In this document: positions 28,264 through 38,505 of the stretch, piece after piece
How the letters are laid out: each line of letters begins with the position of its first letter
How positions within the stretch are numbered: position 1 is the first letter of the stretch
Source: Rhizobium sp. R635
GTDB taxonomy: Bacteria; Pseudomonadota; Alphaproteobacteria; Rhizobiales; Rhizobiaceae
Assembly: GCF_002211285.1 (NCBI RefSeq)
Contig: NZ_LOKX01000014.1
Coordinates: 34,270-98,269, forward strand
DNA length: 64,000 nucleotides
Direction of reading: 5' to 3'
Translations under genes and position numbers: made by a program
Notes under the pieces: generated by a model
Database searches by the model: none
Seen by the model: the letters and a program-made list of their open reading frames with translations, nothing else
What the model was told of the DNA's origin: nothing

Positions 28264-28352
28264 TGCGATAAATGTTATCAGCGGGCGGTTGGACTTCAAG
28301 GCCGGACCCTCTACATTCCCGCAAGACTCGCATGACAAAGGATTATTTGACG

Positions 28353-29123
28353 ATGAAACCTTTGGAATTAGACGTTTTTCTCTGCCGCACCGACAATTTC
28401 GGCGTTCTCGTGCATGACGTGGAGACGGGCTTTACCGCGGCGATCGACGCGCCGGAGGAAGCGCCGATCCTGGAAGCGGCGACACGCCGCGGCTGGAAGA
28501 TCACCCATATCTTCACCACCCATCACCACACCGATCATGTCGCCGCCAACCTGGCGCTGAAGCAGCAGTTCGGCTGCGAGATCATCGGCCCGATCAACGA
28601 GGCGGTCGCCATTCCCGGCCTCGACCGCACGATGGCCGATGGCGACAGGTTCCTCTTCGGCGACCATACGGTCAACGTCATCGAAACACCCGGTCATACC
28701 GCCGGCCACATCTGCTATCACTTCGCCGACGACAAGCTGCTCTTTGCCGCCGACACGCTGTTTGCGCTCGGCTGCGGCCGCCTGTTCGAACGCCCGGCCG
28801 CCGACATGTGGCATTCCCTGCAGAAGCTCGCCGTGCTGCCGGATGAGACCGCCGTCTATTTCGGCCACGAATATACGCTCTCCAACGCCCGCTTCGCACT
28901 GACGGTCGATCCCGGCAATGAGCGCCTGAAGACCCGTGCCGTCGAGATCGAAGCCCTGCGGGCGGAAGGCAAATTCACCATTCCGACCACGCTGGGGCTG
29001 GAAAAGGAAACCAATCCGTTCCTGCGCGCCGCCGATCCGGCGATCCGCCGCAATCTGGTCATGGAAGGCAAGACCAACGAGGAGGTCTTTGCCGAGATCC
29101 GCAAGCGCAAGGATAATTTCTGA
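28353..29123 (+). CDS. gloB: Hydroxyacylglutathione hydrolase (glyoxalase II)
   Basis: 256 aa from MKPLELDVF at 28353 (AAAGGATT upstream); an ATG at 28332 is less well placed. Metallo-beta-lactamase motif THHHTDH (H57, H59, D61, H62), then ETPGHTAGH and FGHEY. Splits S-lactoylglutathione to lactate. Overlaps the following cupin gene by one base (TGATG). Confidence 0.95.
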   Translation: MKPLELDVFLCRTDNFGVLVHDVETGFTAAIDAPEEAPILEAATRRGWKITHIFTTHHHTDHVAANLALKQQFGCEIIGPINEAVAIPGLDRTMADGDRFLFGDHTVNVIETPGHTAGHICYHFADDKLLFAADTLFALGCGRLFERPAADMWHSLQKLAVLPDETAVYFGHEYTLSNARFALTVDPGNERLKTRAVEIEALRAEGKFTIPTTLGLEKETNPFLRAADPAIRRNLVMEGKTNEEVFAEIRKRKDNF

Positions 29124-29545
29124 TGTCTCCCGAGGAGATCATCCGCGAACTCGGCATGGAGCCGCATCCGGAGGGCGGCTGGTACGTGCAGACCTTCCGC
29201 GACACCTCGGGAGGCGCGCGCGGCCATTCGACGGCAATTTATTACCTGCTGACGCGGGGACAGCGCTCCCACTGGCACCGCGTCCATGACGCCGCCGAGG
29301 TCTGGCACTATTATGCCGGCGCGCCGCTTTCGCTGCACCGTTCGGAAGACGGAACGACGAGTGAAACGCTGACGCTCGGAACCGATCTTTCCGCCGGCGA
29401 GCGGCCGCAGGCGATCATTCCCGCCAATTGGTGGCAATCGGCCGAAAGCCTCGGCGATTTCACCCTGGTCGGCTGCACCGTCGCGCCCGGCTTCGAATTT
29501 TCGAGCTTCGAAATGGCCCCGCCCGGCTGGAAGCCCGGTGGCTGA
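29123..29545 (+). CDS. Cupin domain protein (DUF985)
   Basis: 140 aa, a small RmlC-like cupin with MEPHPEGGWYVQTFR near the start, SHWHRV in the metal/substrate pocket and the C-terminal PGFEFSSFEMA. Matches DUF985 (cupin_5), function unknown. Coupled to gloB. Confidence 0.88.
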   Translation: MSPEEIIRELGMEPHPEGGWYVQTFRDTSGGARGHSTAIYYLLTRGQRSHWHRVHDAAEVWHYYAGAPLSLHRSEDGTTSETLTLGTDLSAGERPQAIIPANWWQSAESLGDFTLVGCTVAPGFEFSSFEMAPPGWKPGG

Positions 29546-29547
29546 GG

Positions 29548-30438
29548 CTACTCCGCCGCGACGGGCGCCACTGCGGCCTTGCGGCGGAACATCTCCTGAG
29601 CCGCCAGCACCGCCCCGCCGGTGACGAGCAGGCAGGCCAGTGCGATCCGCCAGCTCGGCTCGGCAAATCCGAACAGCGTCAGAATGAGCGTCGAAAGCAG
29701 CGGCGCGGCATAACTTGCGGCGCCGAGGATCTGGATATCGCCGTTCTTGACGCCGTAATCCCAGGCATAGAAGGCAGCCCCGACCGGCAGAAGCCCGAGC
29801 CCGATGACGGCGATCCATTCGAAGCCCGTTGTCGGCCAGACCGTCGCCTCGAGGCCGAGATGGCAGAACAGCGACAGGATCGAGGTTGCAAGGCAGAAGC
29901 CGGTGACGACATCCGTAGAGACGGCCTCGAAACGCCGCGTCAGCAGCGAATAGCCGGACCATGTGAAGGCGCAGAGCAAGGCGGCGCCATACCCGATGGC
30001 ATAAGCGCCGTCGAAGTCGATGCCGTTGCGGCCGACGATGAGGAAAGTGCCGCAAAGCCCGGCAAGCGCGCCCGCCACATGATACCAGCGCAGCCGCTCT
30101 CCCGGCAGAAGCGCCGAACCGACGACGATCAGGAGCGGCCAGAGATAGGCGATCAGCCCCGCCTCCACAGCCGGCGCGTTCCTGAGTGCGGTGAAATAGA
30201 GGAAATGATAGCCGAAGAGCCCTGCGATGCCTGTCACCCAGACCCTGGCCGGCTGTTTCAGCAGCATGAGCCGCACGGGATTGCGGACGAGCACGACGAG
30301 CCCGGGAATGCTGCCGATCGCAAAGCAGATGGCCGAAAGCTGGAATGGCGGCATCTTGCCGGACGCCGCCGTCAAGAGCGCCAGGAACGACCACATCAGA
30401 ATGGCCGTAAAACCGATCGCCGTCGCCCGAAGCTTCAT
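29548..30438 (-). CDS. DMT-family (EamA) transporter, YddG-like
   Basis: 296 aa with ten hydrophobic segments in two EamA halves. Pattern (LYFTALRNAPAVEAGLIAYLWPLLIV and YAWDYGVKNGDIQILGAASYAAPLLSTL) resembles the YddG branch, which exports aromatic amino acids. Substrate here unproven. The C-terminal 20 residues are alanine-rich. Tail to tail with the cupin gene. Confidence 0.87.
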   Translation of the reverse strand: MKLRATAIGFTAILMWSFLALLTAASGKMPPFQLSAICFAIGSIPGLVVLVRNPVRLMLLKQPARVWVTGIAGLFGYHFLYFTALRNAPAVEAGLIAYLWPLLIVVGSALLPGERLRWYHVAGALAGLCGTFLIVGRNGIDFDGAYAIGYGAALLCAFTWSGYSLLTRRFEAVSTDVVTGFCLATSILSLFCHLGLEATVWPTTGFEWIAVIGLGLLPVGAAFYAWDYGVKNGDIQILGAASYAAPLLSTLILTLFGFAEPSWRIALACLLVTGGAVLAAQEMFRRKAAVAPVAAE

Positions 30439-30468
30439 CTGTCCCCCTTCACGGAGGCGAAAGCTCCG

Positions 30469-31248
30469 TCAGCTGACGCTGCCGTATTTGACGGCGGTGA
30501 TCGTCACCATTCCATATTCTGTGGGAATGCGCACATAGACGGGAGCATATACATTTGCCGCCTGCGACTTGGCAAACCAGATTTCCATCCGGTCGCTCTT
30601 GCTGAGATAGTCGATATCCTTGCGGCCCTTCTTGTAGCCTGAGCGCGGCACGAATCGCACACCGCAGACGAGCGCCTTGCCCTTGAAGCCGTCCGTCGAG
30701 AAATCCTCGTCGCCCTTCGGCGAGAGCACCAGATCCATGCGCGTCTCGCCGTCGAAGATCGGCAGCGTCTGCGAACAGACCTTGGTATCCCCGGTGAAAA
30801 CGAGGCCGGAGATCGGATCGAGCACCGAGCGCATGTCGCGCGGCGTGACGTCGATCCAGTTCTTCGGCCGCTTCGGCGTCGGGGTCGTGGTCGCCGATAT
30901 GATGTCGCCGTTGCGGTAGCTGACCTCGTAGACGCGGGCCTTCTTGCCGGTCTTATAGTAGAGCGAATACTTCACCGCCTGCAGCCGGTCGTTACGGACG
31001 ACGCCGGTGACGCTGGTCTTTGCCGAGATGGTCTTGATGAGATCGGCAAGGCCGGCGGATTTGATATCGCCCGCGATCTTGTAGCTGTGATCGTCCTCGA
31101 TCTGCGTCAGGAACGCGGCGCGCGCGATCGGCAGGCCGGCGAGCGTCACCCGATATACCGTCTGATGCTGGACCTCGGCCGCTGATGCCGGTATGGCAAG
31201 GAATGCGGCGATGACCGAAATGAAAATGCGTCTGCCCGAATGAGCCAT
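30469..31248 (-). CDS. DUF3108 domain-containing exported protein
   Basis: 259 aa from MAHSGRRIF at 31248 (AAGGCTTC upstream) with a Sec signal peptide (cleavage near SAAEV, residue 24). The rest is a beta-rich DUF3108 domain. Periplasmic, function unknown. An open frame extending to 31884 crosses the rpmB gene antisense and is rejected. Divergent from rpmB, 240 bp between starts. Confidence 0.85.
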   Translation of the reverse strand: MAHSGRRIFISVIAAFLAIPASAAEVQHQTVYRVTLAGLPIARAAFLTQIEDDHSYKIAGDIKSAGLADLIKTISAKTSVTGVVRNDRLQAVKYSLYYKTGKKARVYEVSYRNGDIISATTTPTPKRPKNWIDVTPRDMRSVLDPISGLVFTGDTKVCSQTLPIFDGETRMDLVLSPKGDEDFSTDGFKGKALVCGVRFVPRSGYKKGRKDIDYLSKSDRMEIWFAKSQAANVYAPVYVRIPTEYGMVTITAVKYGSVS

Positions 31249-31365
31249 GAGTGAAGCCTTGTCTTGCCCTGCGCCGGCAGCCTTGCTGAGCGCTCTATAC
31301 TCCTGCCATGAAGGGAAGAAAACAGCAGCTTTTTGACAGAATTGCGGGAAAGGCCAAGGTTTGGC

Positions 31366-31394
31366 TTGACGCGCGCGGCCTGTCTGACTATAGA
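31366..31394 (+). promoter_or_regulatory. rpmB promoter
   Basis: TTGACG (31366-31371), 17-bp spacer, TATAGA (31389-31394), close to the housekeeping sigma-70 consensus, about 95 bp before the rpmB ATG. Placement in the intergenic region before a ribosomal protein gene supports it. Confidence 0.65.
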
Positions 31395-31488
31395 ACCGCA
31401 ACTTTCCAATCATGCCTGTTGGATTGCGAGCTCGGTTTTGCCGGGGATGGCAATTCGATGGCCCGAGAAAAACAAGAATAGGTGTTCC

Positions 31489-31785
31489 ATGTCCCGCGTG
31501 TGCGAATTGACCGGCAAGGCCGTCCTGACTGGTAACAATGTCAGCCATGCCAACAACAAGACCAAGCGCCGGTTCCTGCCGAACCTGTGCCAGGTAACGC
31601 TGATCTCCGACGCCCTCAACCAGCGTTATCGTCTTCGTGTTTCGGCTGCGGCTCTTCGCTCCGTCGAACATCGTGGCGGCCTCGATGCGTTCCTGATCAA
31701 GGCAAGCGAAAACGAACTGTCGATGCGCGCACGCCTGCTGCGCCGCCAGATCGTCAAGAAGACCGCCGAAGCCGCTGCTGCGTAA
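31489..31785 (+). CDS. rpmB: 50S ribosomal protein L28
   Basis: 98 aa, starts [21 protein letters not shown], the L28 signature, with [14 protein letters not shown] RNA-binding region. The ATG at 31489 has AATAGG upstream; an open upstream extension is not conserved. Followed by a strong terminator at 31814. Confidence 0.97.
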   Translation: MSRVCELTGKAVLTGNNVSHANNKTKRRFLPNLCQVTLISDALNQRYRLRVSAAALRSVEHRGGLDAFLIKASENELSMRARLLRRQIVKKTAEAAAA

Positions 31786-31813
31786 GCTTCTGCCCTTCTT
31801 CAATACGGCTTCG

Positions 31814-31848
31814 AAAGGCTTGCACGGATGATCTCCGTCAGGCCTTTT
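31814..31848 (+). terminator. Rho-independent terminator after rpmB
   Basis: Stem AAAGGC/GCCTTT continued by ACGGA/TCCGT with an internal loop, followed by TTTT. Located 29 bp after the rpmB stop. Confidence 0.75.
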
Positions 31849-31897
31849 GCTTTGCCGGCCTGTCTCTCCAACTGGTGGCATCACCCAGGATAAAAAA

Positions 31898-32533
31898 ATG
31901 CTGAAGACCCGCTATACCATTGCCTATGTCGCTCTGATGACGCTTGTCGTCGTCGCCTCCAACTTCCTCGTCCAGTTTCCGCTGAACGCCGAAGTCGCCG
32001 GCATCAATCTCGCCGACATCCTGACCTGGGGCGCCTTCTCCTATCCGGTCGCCTTCCTGATCACCGATCTGACCAATCGCCAGTTCGGCCCGCAGGCAGC
32101 CCGCAAGGTCGTCTTTGCCGGCTTCGTCGTCGGTGTGACGCTGTCCTTCTTCACCTCCGTGCCGCGCATCGCCATCGCCTCCGGATCGGCCTATCTCGCC
32201 GGCCAGCTGCTCGATATCGCCGTCTTCAACCGCCTTCGCCGCCAGGCCTGGTGGCGCGCGCCGCTCGTCGGCTCGCTGATCGGCTCGGCGCTCGATACGG
32301 TGATGTTCTTCTCGCTTTCCTTTGCCGCGTTCTTCGTCTTCCTCGGCCCGAACGAGCCTTTCGCGCTGGAAGCCGCTCCCGTCCTCGGCGTCTTCGCCAC
32401 CGAGGCGCCTCGCTGGATTTCCTGGGCGCTCGGCGATTTCGCCGTCAAGATGATAGTCGGCCTCGTCATGCTGCTGCCCTATGGCGCGCTGATGAACGTG
32501 CTGCGGCCGATGCAGGCCGCGCGCGCCAGCTGA
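31898..32533 (+). CDS. VUT family (YhhQ-like) queuosine precursor transporter
   Basis: 211 aa with five to six membrane helices. YhhQ/VUT signature VSFPVAFLITDL-type segment (here AFSYPVAFLITDLTNRQFG near residue 45). YhhQ imports preQ0/preQ1 in E. coli. The ATG at 31898 follows CCAGGATAAAAAA. Fits with gluQ elsewhere in the window, which acts on queuosine tRNA. Confidence 0.9.
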   Translation: MLKTRYTIAYVALMTLVVVASNFLVQFPLNAEVAGINLADILTWGAFSYPVAFLITDLTNRQFGPQAARKVVFAGFVVGVTLSFFTSVPRIAIASGSAYLAGQLLDIAVFNRLRRQAWWRAPLVGSLIGSALDTVMFFSLSFAAFFVFLGPNEPFALEAAPVLGVFATEAPRWISWALGDFAVKMIVGLVMLLPYGALMNVLRPMQAARAS

Positions 32534-32542
32534 GCAACAAGA

Positions 32543-33109
32543 TCACCGACGCCGCCGGACAGCACCGGCGGCGATCGCAGGATGCAGGAGCACCTCTGCC
32601 GTCAGATCGTCGATCTCTCGCGATGAATCGAGCAGCAGCACCGGCGCGGTCTGCGTTTCCAGCCATTGTTCGTGTGCCGCAAGACTGCGCTGTTCAGGAC
32701 CCGCAGTATCATAGCTTGCCGCCCATTCCATGAACTCTCCGCTTTTGACTTCCATGTCGCCGCCAGGACCGATCCTCTCTCCATATCGGGCGATCTCCCG
32801 CGCACGGATGCGCGCCATCCGAAGCTCCGGCTCGATTCTCAGGAACACGATCAGGTCATAGAACGGCTCGATCTGCCTCCCCCATTTCAGCGCGGAGCCG
32901 GAGAGGACCCAGCCGTCATGCCGCGCCGCCGCTTCAAGGAGCATGCGGATGCGCTCATCGGCATCCCTCGGCGTCGTGAACGGCGGATCGGTCGGCATCC
33001 AGAAGAAATCGTCGGTGTCGAGATGGGCGATATCGAGCTTCTCGGCAAGCGCAAGGCCGAGCGATGTCGTGCCGGAACCGGACGCGCCCATGACATGGAT
33101 ATGCACCAT
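32543..33109 (-). CDS. P-loop adenylate-kinase-like protein (PRK06217 family)
   Basis: 188 aa. Walker A region is GASGSGTTS (residues 8-16): the usual lysine is a threonine. As recalled, this is characteristic of the PRK06217 family and is not damage. Conserved LDTDDFFWMPTDPPFTT follows. Nucleoside or small-metabolite kinase fold; substrate unknown. Divergent/convergent placement gives no operon hint. Confidence 0.82.
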   Translation of the reverse strand: MVHIHVMGASGSGTTSLGLALAEKLDIAHLDTDDFFWMPTDPPFTTPRDADERIRMLLEAAARHDGWVLSGSALKWGRQIEPFYDLIVFLRIEPELRMARIRAREIARYGERIGPGGDMEVKSGEFMEWAASYDTAGPEQRSLAAHEQWLETQTAPVLLLDSSREIDDLTAEVLLHPAIAAGAVRRRR

Positions 33110-33190
33110 GATTTCCCTCCGATAGCGGCTACGGGACGAAGGCTCAGATCGGCCGACTGCGGTTCAATCCGATAGCCAAAGCTTGTGACA

Positions 33191-34213
33191 TCAGTCTGAC
33201 GCAGCCTGCTTCACACTGTCGGAAAGTCGGAATTCCAGCATCAGATTGCGCTGCAGGATCGAATGGTTGTCGTCCGATATCAGGATGAGATGGGTCGTGC
33301 CGTCGGCGGCCTGGAAAGTGTCGAGCCCTTCCATATTGTCGATCTGCGAGTTGAAATCGCCTTCGAGCAGCAATTCGCCGTCGACGACGGCGCCGGGCCG
33401 GATATCGGCGCCCTTGATGCGCCGAAGGCGCATGCCGATGCCTTCGGCCATGTTGAAACGCCGCTCCAGCAGCAGCAGGTCGCCGTTCGGCAGGAAGGCG
33501 CCGTCGGTGACGTCGAAGCTGCCATCCCGCGCGACCGCGAACTGCCCTTTCAGCGGCCCGCTCAGAATGGCAGCCAACCGGTTGCCGTCGCTGTCGAGAC
33601 CACGTTCCGAGACGATGACCACGCCGCCCTTGAGCGGGCTCGATGCCGGCGCGACAGCGATGGTTTCGATACCGCGGTTGTAGCTCAGCATCTTGCGCGG
33701 GATGAGGATCGGCAAAGTGGCGATCGCACGCGATTGGGCAAAGCCGGGATCGGGATAGACGTCGACGCGATGTTCCTGCTCGAAGGAGACCAGGATCCGG
33801 TCGCCGTCGAGCGCCAGGCCCTCCGCGTCCATATAGCCCTTGCCCTCGAGGCTGCGTCCGGCGCTGTTCTTCATCGGCGTGATCTCGACATTGGAAAGGC
33901 CTGAAAGCCTGCCCTTGACGTCGCGCTTGATGCTGCCCGTCAACCACTGGCCGGTATCGAGCACCACGACGAAGTGTTTTTGATCCTGCCGGAAGCGGAT
34001 GGAGGAGAGCGAGCCGAACAGCGCTCTGCTGGAGACCATCTCCAGCCCGCCGAGAAATTCCAGCGAGCCGAATTGCATCTGCGAAGAGCCGATCCTGAAA
34101 TCGGATATTTGCCGGCTAATGACCGACACGTCGTCGCCGGCCCATGACGGGCAGGTGCCGGTGGCGATGCAGAGAAGGATCGACGCCACACGGCGGAGGC
34201 GATTGCCTATCAT
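33191..34213 (-). CDS. Exported 'esterase-like activity of phytase' family protein
   Basis: 340 aa with a signal peptide (cleavage after SWAG, about residue 26). A beta-propeller-like region contains YMDAEGLALDGDRILVSFE and GRGIETIAV-type blades, matching the phytase-like esterase family (PF13449). Substrate unknown. Follows cobT by 23 bp and may be cotranscribed. Confidence 0.83.
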   Translation of the reverse strand: MIGNRLRRVASILLCIATGTCPSWAGDDVSVISRQISDFRIGSSQMQFGSLEFLGGLEMVSSRALFGSLSSIRFRQDQKHFVVVLDTGQWLTGSIKRDVKGRLSGLSNVEITPMKNSAGRSLEGKGYMDAEGLALDGDRILVSFEQEHRVDVYPDPGFAQSRAIATLPILIPRKMLSYNRGIETIAVAPASSPLKGGVVIVSERGLDSDGNRLAAILSGPLKGQFAVARDGSFDVTDGAFLPNGDLLLLERRFNMAEGIGMRLRRIKGADIRPGAVVDGELLLEGDFNSQIDNMEGLDTFQAADGTTHLILISDDNHSILQRNLMLEFRLSDSVKQAASD

Positions 34214-34236
34214 CCCCGACGTTTCCCTGATTGGCG

Positions 34237-36138
34237 TCAGCCGGCGCGACGGAGCCGGCCGCCGCGTGGCTGGGTGGATTGATCTTCGAAGAGGGAGGCA
34301 AGCTGCTCGGTCATCGCGCCGGCAAGCTCGTCGGCATCGACGATCGTCACGGCGCGGCGATAGTAGCGCGTCACGTCATGACCGATGCCGATCGCCAGCA
34401 GTTCCACGGGCGAACGCGTCTCGATCTGCTCGATGACGGCGCGCAGATGCCGCTCGAGATAGTTGCCCGGATTGACCGACAGCGTCGAATCGTCCACCGG
34501 CGCCCCGTCCGAGATCATCATCAGGATGCGGCGCTGCTCGCGGCGTGCGAGCAGGCGATTATGCGCCCAGATCAGCGCCTCGCCGTCGATATTCTCCTTG
34601 AGCAAGCCCTCGCGCATCATCAGCCCGAGATTGGCGCGTGCCCGCCGCCACGGCGCGTCGGCGGATTTGTAGATGATGTGGCGCAGGTCGTTGAGGCGGC
34701 CCGGCGTCTGCGGCTTGCCGCCGGCAAGCCAGGTTTCGCGCGCCTGCCCGCCCTTCCAGGCCTTCGTCGTGAAGCCGAGGATCTCGACCTTGACGCCGCA
34801 GCGCTCCAGCGTGCGGGCGAGGATGTCGGCGCAGGTGGCGGCAACCGTGATCGGCCGGCCGCGCATCGAGCCGGAATTGTCGATCAGCAGGGTGACGACG
34901 GTGTCGCGAAACTGCGTGTCGCGCTCCATCTTGAAGGAAAGCGCCTGCATCGGGTCGATGATGATGCGCTGCAGCCGGGCCGGATCGAGGTAGCCCTCTT
35001 CCAGGTCGAAATCCCAGGAACGGTTCTGCTGCGCCATCAGGCGGCGCTGCAGCCGGTTGGCGAGGCGCCCGACGGCGCCCTGCAGATGCGCAAGCTGCTT
35101 GTCGAGGAAGGCGCGCAGGCGCTCCAGCTCGGCGGCATCGCAAAGTTCCTCGGCGGTGATGATCTCGTCGAACTCTTCGGTATAGACGTGATAATCGACC
35201 TTCTCGTTGAAATCGGAAAAAGGCGTGTTCGGACGGCGGGTCTCGCCCGGCGTTTCCGAATCGTCCTCGCCCTCTTCCATCATGTCGTCGTCGGAGATCT
35301 CGGCGCCTTCGGTCTCGCCGTCCTCCATCTGCTCGTCGGAGACTTCGCTGTCCTCGACGGGGGCGGCATCGGTGCCGGCATCCTCGTCGACCTCGTCCTG
35401 GTCCTGCTCGTCGCCGCTCGGCTGGTCTTCCTGCTCCGACTGGTCGTCATTGTCGGCTTCGCTCTCGTCGTCGCCGTACTCCTCGGCCATCTCCATGGCC
35501 GACAGCATGTTGCGGACGAGCTTGGCGAAGGCCTGCTGGTCGTTGATCGCTCCCGAGAGGGTATCGAGGTCGGCCCCCGCCTTGTCCTCGATGAAGCCGC
35601 GCCAGAGGTCGAGCACCTTGCCGGCGGAGGCAGGCGGGCGCTGGCCGGTCAGCTTCTCGCGCACCATCATCGCCACGGCCTCGCCGATCGGCGCATCTTC
35701 CTGGCGCTCGATGCCGGTGAAATTCGCCTTGGAATATTTCTCTTCCGTCATGGAGCGCAGGTTCGCCGCCACGCCCTCCATGCGCAGTGTGCCGATCGAT
35801 TCGACACGCGCCTGCTCGACCGCATCGAAGATCACGCGGGCGTCCGAGCCCTGCGGCGCCATCGTCGCATGCACCTTCTCGTCATGGCAGGCGAGGCGCA
35901 GCGCCATGGAATCGCCGAGCCCGCGAGTGACCGCCAGCTCATGCGCCGTCGGCCGCTTGGAAAGCTCCGGCAGCCGGATCCGTTCCCCGGTCATGCCAGG
36001 CCGTTCGTTGGCGAAGGTCACCTCGACATCGCCGTCGCCGGCGATCGAGCGTACGCAGCCCGATATCGCCCGGCGCAACGGCTCGACGTCGACGGGCGCA
36101 CCGGGCTTTGCTTTCGAATTGTCACCGCGAGCTGCCAT
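34237..36138 (-). CDS. cobT: Aerobic cobaltochelatase subunit CobT
   Basis: 633 aa from MAARGDNSK at 36138. Extended N-terminal domain, a long acidic Asp/Glu/Gln stretch (about residues 205-300), and a C-terminal von Willebrand A domain with the MIDAS motif DNSGS near 418. CobT with CobS and CobN inserts cobalt into hydrogenobyrinic acid a,c-diamide in aerobic B12 synthesis. Follows cobS by 13 bp. CobN is not in the window. Confidence 0.95.
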   Translation of the reverse strand: MAARGDNSKAKPGAPVDVEPLRRAISGCVRSIAGDGDVEVTFANERPGMTGERIRLPELSKRPTAHELAVTRGLGDSMALRLACHDEKVHATMAPQGSDARVIFDAVEQARVESIGTLRMEGVAANLRSMTEEKYSKANFTGIERQEDAPIGEAVAMMVREKLTGQRPPASAGKVLDLWRGFIEDKAGADLDTLSGAINDQQAFAKLVRNMLSAMEMAEEYGDDESEADNDDQSEQEDQPSGDEQDQDEVDEDAGTDAAPVEDSEVSDEQMEDGETEGAEISDDDMMEEGEDDSETPGETRRPNTPFSDFNEKVDYHVYTEEFDEIITAEELCDAAELERLRAFLDKQLAHLQGAVGRLANRLQRRLMAQQNRSWDFDLEEGYLDPARLQRIIIDPMQALSFKMERDTQFRDTVVTLLIDNSGSMRGRPITVAATCADILARTLERCGVKVEILGFTTKAWKGGQARETWLAGGKPQTPGRLNDLRHIIYKSADAPWRRARANLGLMMREGLLKENIDGEALIWAHNRLLARREQRRILMMISDGAPVDDSTLSVNPGNYLERHLRAVIEQIETRSPVELLAIGIGHDVTRYYRRAVTIVDADELAGAMTEQLASLFEDQSTQPRGGRLRRAG

Positions 36139-36151
36139 GATCGGTCGGGCC

Positions 36152-37144
36152 TCAGGCTCCGAGAACGATGTTGGCGGCACTTTCCTTCAGCTCGACGCCG
36201 AAGGCGCGCTGATAATGCTCGGCGACCAGCGGGCGCTCCAGCTCGTCGCACTTGTTGAGGAAGGTGACGCGGAAGGCGAAGGCGAGATCGCCGAAGATCT
36301 CGGCGTTTTCGGCCCAGGTGATGACCGTGCGCGGGCTCATGACGGTCGAGAGGTCCCCGTTCATGAAGGCGGCGCGCGTCAGGTCGGCGACCCTCACCAT
36401 CTTCGAAACCGTCTCGCGGCCGTTCTTGTCCTTGCCGAGGCTCTTCACCTTGGCGGCAACGATGTTCACTTCATGATCATGCGGCAGGTAGTTCAGCGTC
36501 GTCACGATCGACCAGCGGTCCATCTGCGCCTGGTTGATCTGCTGCGTGCCGTGATAGAGGCCTGTGGTGTCACCGAGACCGATCGTGTTTGCGGTCGCAA
36601 ACAGGCGGAAGGCCGGGTGCGGCCGGATGACGCGGCTCTGGTCGAGCAGCGTCAGGCGGCCGGAAGATTCCAGCACGCGCTGAATGACGAACATCACGTC
36701 CGGGCGGCCGGCATCATATTCGTCGAAGACGAGCGCGACATTGTGCTGATAGGCCCAGGGCAGGATGCCGTCCTTGAATTCGGTCACCTGCAGACCGTCC
36801 TTGACGACGATCGCATCCTTGCCGACGAGATCGATACGGCTGACATGGCTGTCGAGGTTGATGCGCACGCAAGGCCAGTTGAGCCGCGCCGCCACCTGCT
36901 CGATATGCGAGGATTTGCCCGTGCCGTGATAGCCGGAGATCATCACGCGGCGGTTATGCGCGAAGCCTGCGAGAATGGCGAGCGTCGTCTCGCGGTCGAA
37001 CAGGTAGTCGGTGTCGAGGTCCGGCACATAGGCGTCGCCCTTGCTGTAGGCGGGAACGCGGATGTCGGAATCGATGCCGAAGGTCTCGCGGACCGAAACG
37101 GTGGTATCGGGCAGTTCTGAAATATCGAGGTCGATCTTGCTCAT
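36152..37144 (-). CDS. cobS: Aerobic cobaltochelatase subunit CobS
   Basis: 330 aa from [13 protein letters not shown] at 37147 immediately precedes it (ATGATG), with GGAG 6 nt before the second. AAA+ ATPase: Walker [10 protein letters not shown] (residues 71-79), Walker B LVFDEYD. Drives cobalt chelation with CobT and CobN. Heads the cobS-cobT pair. Confidence 0.96.
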   Translation of the reverse strand: MSKIDLDISELPDTTVSVRETFGIDSDIRVPAYSKGDAYVPDLDTDYLFDRETTLAILAGFAHNRRVMISGYHGTGKSSHIEQVAARLNWPCVRINLDSHVSRIDLVGKDAIVVKDGLQVTEFKDGILPWAYQHNVALVFDEYDAGRPDVMFVIQRVLESSGRLTLLDQSRVIRPHPAFRLFATANTIGLGDTTGLYHGTQQINQAQMDRWSIVTTLNYLPHDHEVNIVAAKVKSLGKDKNGRETVSKMVRVADLTRAAFMNGDLSTVMSPRTVITWAENAEIFGDLAFAFRVTFLNKCDELERPLVAEHYQRAFGVELKESAANIVLGA

Positions 37145-37147
37145 CAT

Positions 37148-37452
37148 GTCTCCAAGGCGGGTGAAACCACCCGGCCATACTGTCTCAGGCCATGTCGCAA
37201 CCGTGACGCCGCGATTATCTCCGCGTCCGTCCAGGTCGGAACGTCGGCGATACTTCTCCGGGACTGAGACGAAACCTCGGCGGGATGATGACCGCTTGCG
37301 AGCATTCTTGAAAGAGTCCCGGACAAGAAACGCCGCGTCCGGAAGGTCGGCGGAGGCGATGTCAGGAAAACGCGCAAATATGAGCCGCGTTTGCCTGCGG
37401 CCTCAGCCGATTTGGACCATACCCGATTGAAGCCCAAGAGCAAGGACGGGAA
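37148..37452. other. 305-bp gap between J-domain gene and cobS
   Basis: Both neighbours are on the minus strand, so this is the cobS leader. An open minus-strand frame (99 aa) covers it but has no recognisable domain. A GGAG lies just before cobS. I saw no clear sigma-70 promoter and no sequence that I could firmly call a cobalamin riboswitch. Confidence 0.5.
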
Positions 37453-38070
37453 TTAACAAAAACCGTTCTGCTTCAACAATTGATAGGCCTGGATGACGGC
37501 GCGGAAGCGTTCTTCCGAACCGCGGTCGCCGCCATTGGCGTCCGGATGGTGCTTCTTGACCAGTTCCTTGTAGCGGCTCTTGATCTCCGCCGAGGTCGCA
37601 TTGGCATGCAGGCCCATCGTGTCGAAGGCCTTGCTTTCCAGCGATTTCAGCTTGCGCGCCTGGGGAAAGCGCGGCCCGCTCCCCTTGCCGCCTTCCTTGA
37701 CGAAGCCGAAGGGATCGCGAACGCGCGAATAGGCGCCGGAGCGCACTTCCGAATGGAGCGGGCTGTCCTTGGCCGACTTGTTGACGCCGACGGTCCATGT
37801 CGGCCGATGGCCGGTGATCGCCTCTTTCTGGTATCGGGCAATCTCTCCGTCCGAAAGGCCGGAGAAATAATTGTAGCCCTTGTTGTATTCCTTGACGTGC
37901 TCGAAGCAGAACAGGAAGAACTGGCCCTCCGCATTGCGTCCCACGGGAGCGCGATGCGAGCCTTTCTTGTCGCAGCCGTCCCATTGACAGGTAGGCGGCG
38001 CCTGCTCTGTCTCCTGCTCGCGTTTGCGGCGTGTACGGATGCGGTCGAAGTATTTTGAATCAAGTCTCAT
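37453..38070 (-). CDS. J-domain (DnaJ-like) protein
   Basis: 205 aa from MRLDSKYFD. Residues 30-60 carry a CQWDGC...HRAP...FCFEHV cysteine/histidine motif. The C-terminal J domain (about 150-200) contains the HPD tripeptide in KKHHPDANGG, required to stimulate Hsp70. Alphaproteobacterial family. Function as a co-chaperone is inferred. Divergent from bolA. Confidence 0.9.
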   Translation of the reverse strand: MRLDSKYFDRIRTRRKREQETEQAPPTCQWDGCDKKGSHRAPVGRNAEGQFFLFCFEHVKEYNKGYNYFSGLSDGEIARYQKEAITGHRPTWTVGVNKSAKDSPLHSEVRSGAYSRVRDPFGFVKEGGKGSGPRFPQARKLKSLESKAFDTMGLHANATSAEIKSRYKELVKKHHPDANGGDRGSEERFRAVIQAYQLLKQNGFC

Positions 38071-38175
38071 GGCGGCGCTAATTATGAGGCTGTCGCAAGG
38101 CGACAACAAGAATTGACAAATGGGAATGTTGCTGGCTTGGTGGGAACCCTTTTCGCGAAGCAGCAAGACCGGATG

Positions 38176-38457
38176 ATGACCCTGCGGACCCGCATCGAAG
38201 AAAAACTTGTCGAAGCCTTCGCGCCCGAACGCCTGAGCGTCATCGACGAAAGCCATCTGCATGCCGGCCATCAGCCCGACATCACGGGAACCGGCGAAAC
38301 CCACATGCGGGTGAGGATCGTTTCGGCAAAATTCGCCGGCATGTCGCGGCTGGCGCGCCACCGGGCGATCACCGACCTGTTGAAACCCGAGCTCGATGCC
38401 GGCCTGCATGCGCTGGCCGTCGAACCGGCGGCACCTGATGAACCGACCCGCTGGTAG
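38176..38457 (+). CDS. bolA: BolA family protein
   Basis: 93 aa from MTLRTRIEE at 38176 (adjacent ATG at 38173 is the alternative). The BolA fold shows the conserved H..GH and FAGMSRLARHRAI DNA/monothiol-glutaredoxin-binding region. BolA proteins pair with monothiol glutaredoxins in iron regulation or act as transcription factors. No glutaredoxin gene is adjacent. Confidence 0.9.
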   Translation: MTLRTRIEEKLVEAFAPERLSVIDESHLHAGHQPDITGTGETHMRVRIVSAKFAGMSRLARHRAITDLLKPELDAGLHALAVEPAAPDEPTRW

Positions 38458-38505
38458 CCGCACAGCAGCCTATATGGATATAGGACGCCGGCAATCCAAG
38501 CCGGA

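Noticed and set aside
31849..31900. preQ1 riboswitch before the queuosine-precursor transporter
   Set aside because: A CTGGTG-gcat-CACCCAG stem followed by ATAAAAAA superficially resembles preQ1-I, but the loop is too short to form the required pseudoknot.
32543..33109. Inactivated P-loop (Lys to Thr) in the kinase-like gene
   Set aside because: GASGSGTTxL is, as recalled, the normal motif of this family, so it is not evidence of decay.
34231..36258. Long plus-strand frame opposite cobT
   Set aside because: Hydrophobic only because it mirrors the acidic stretch of CobT.
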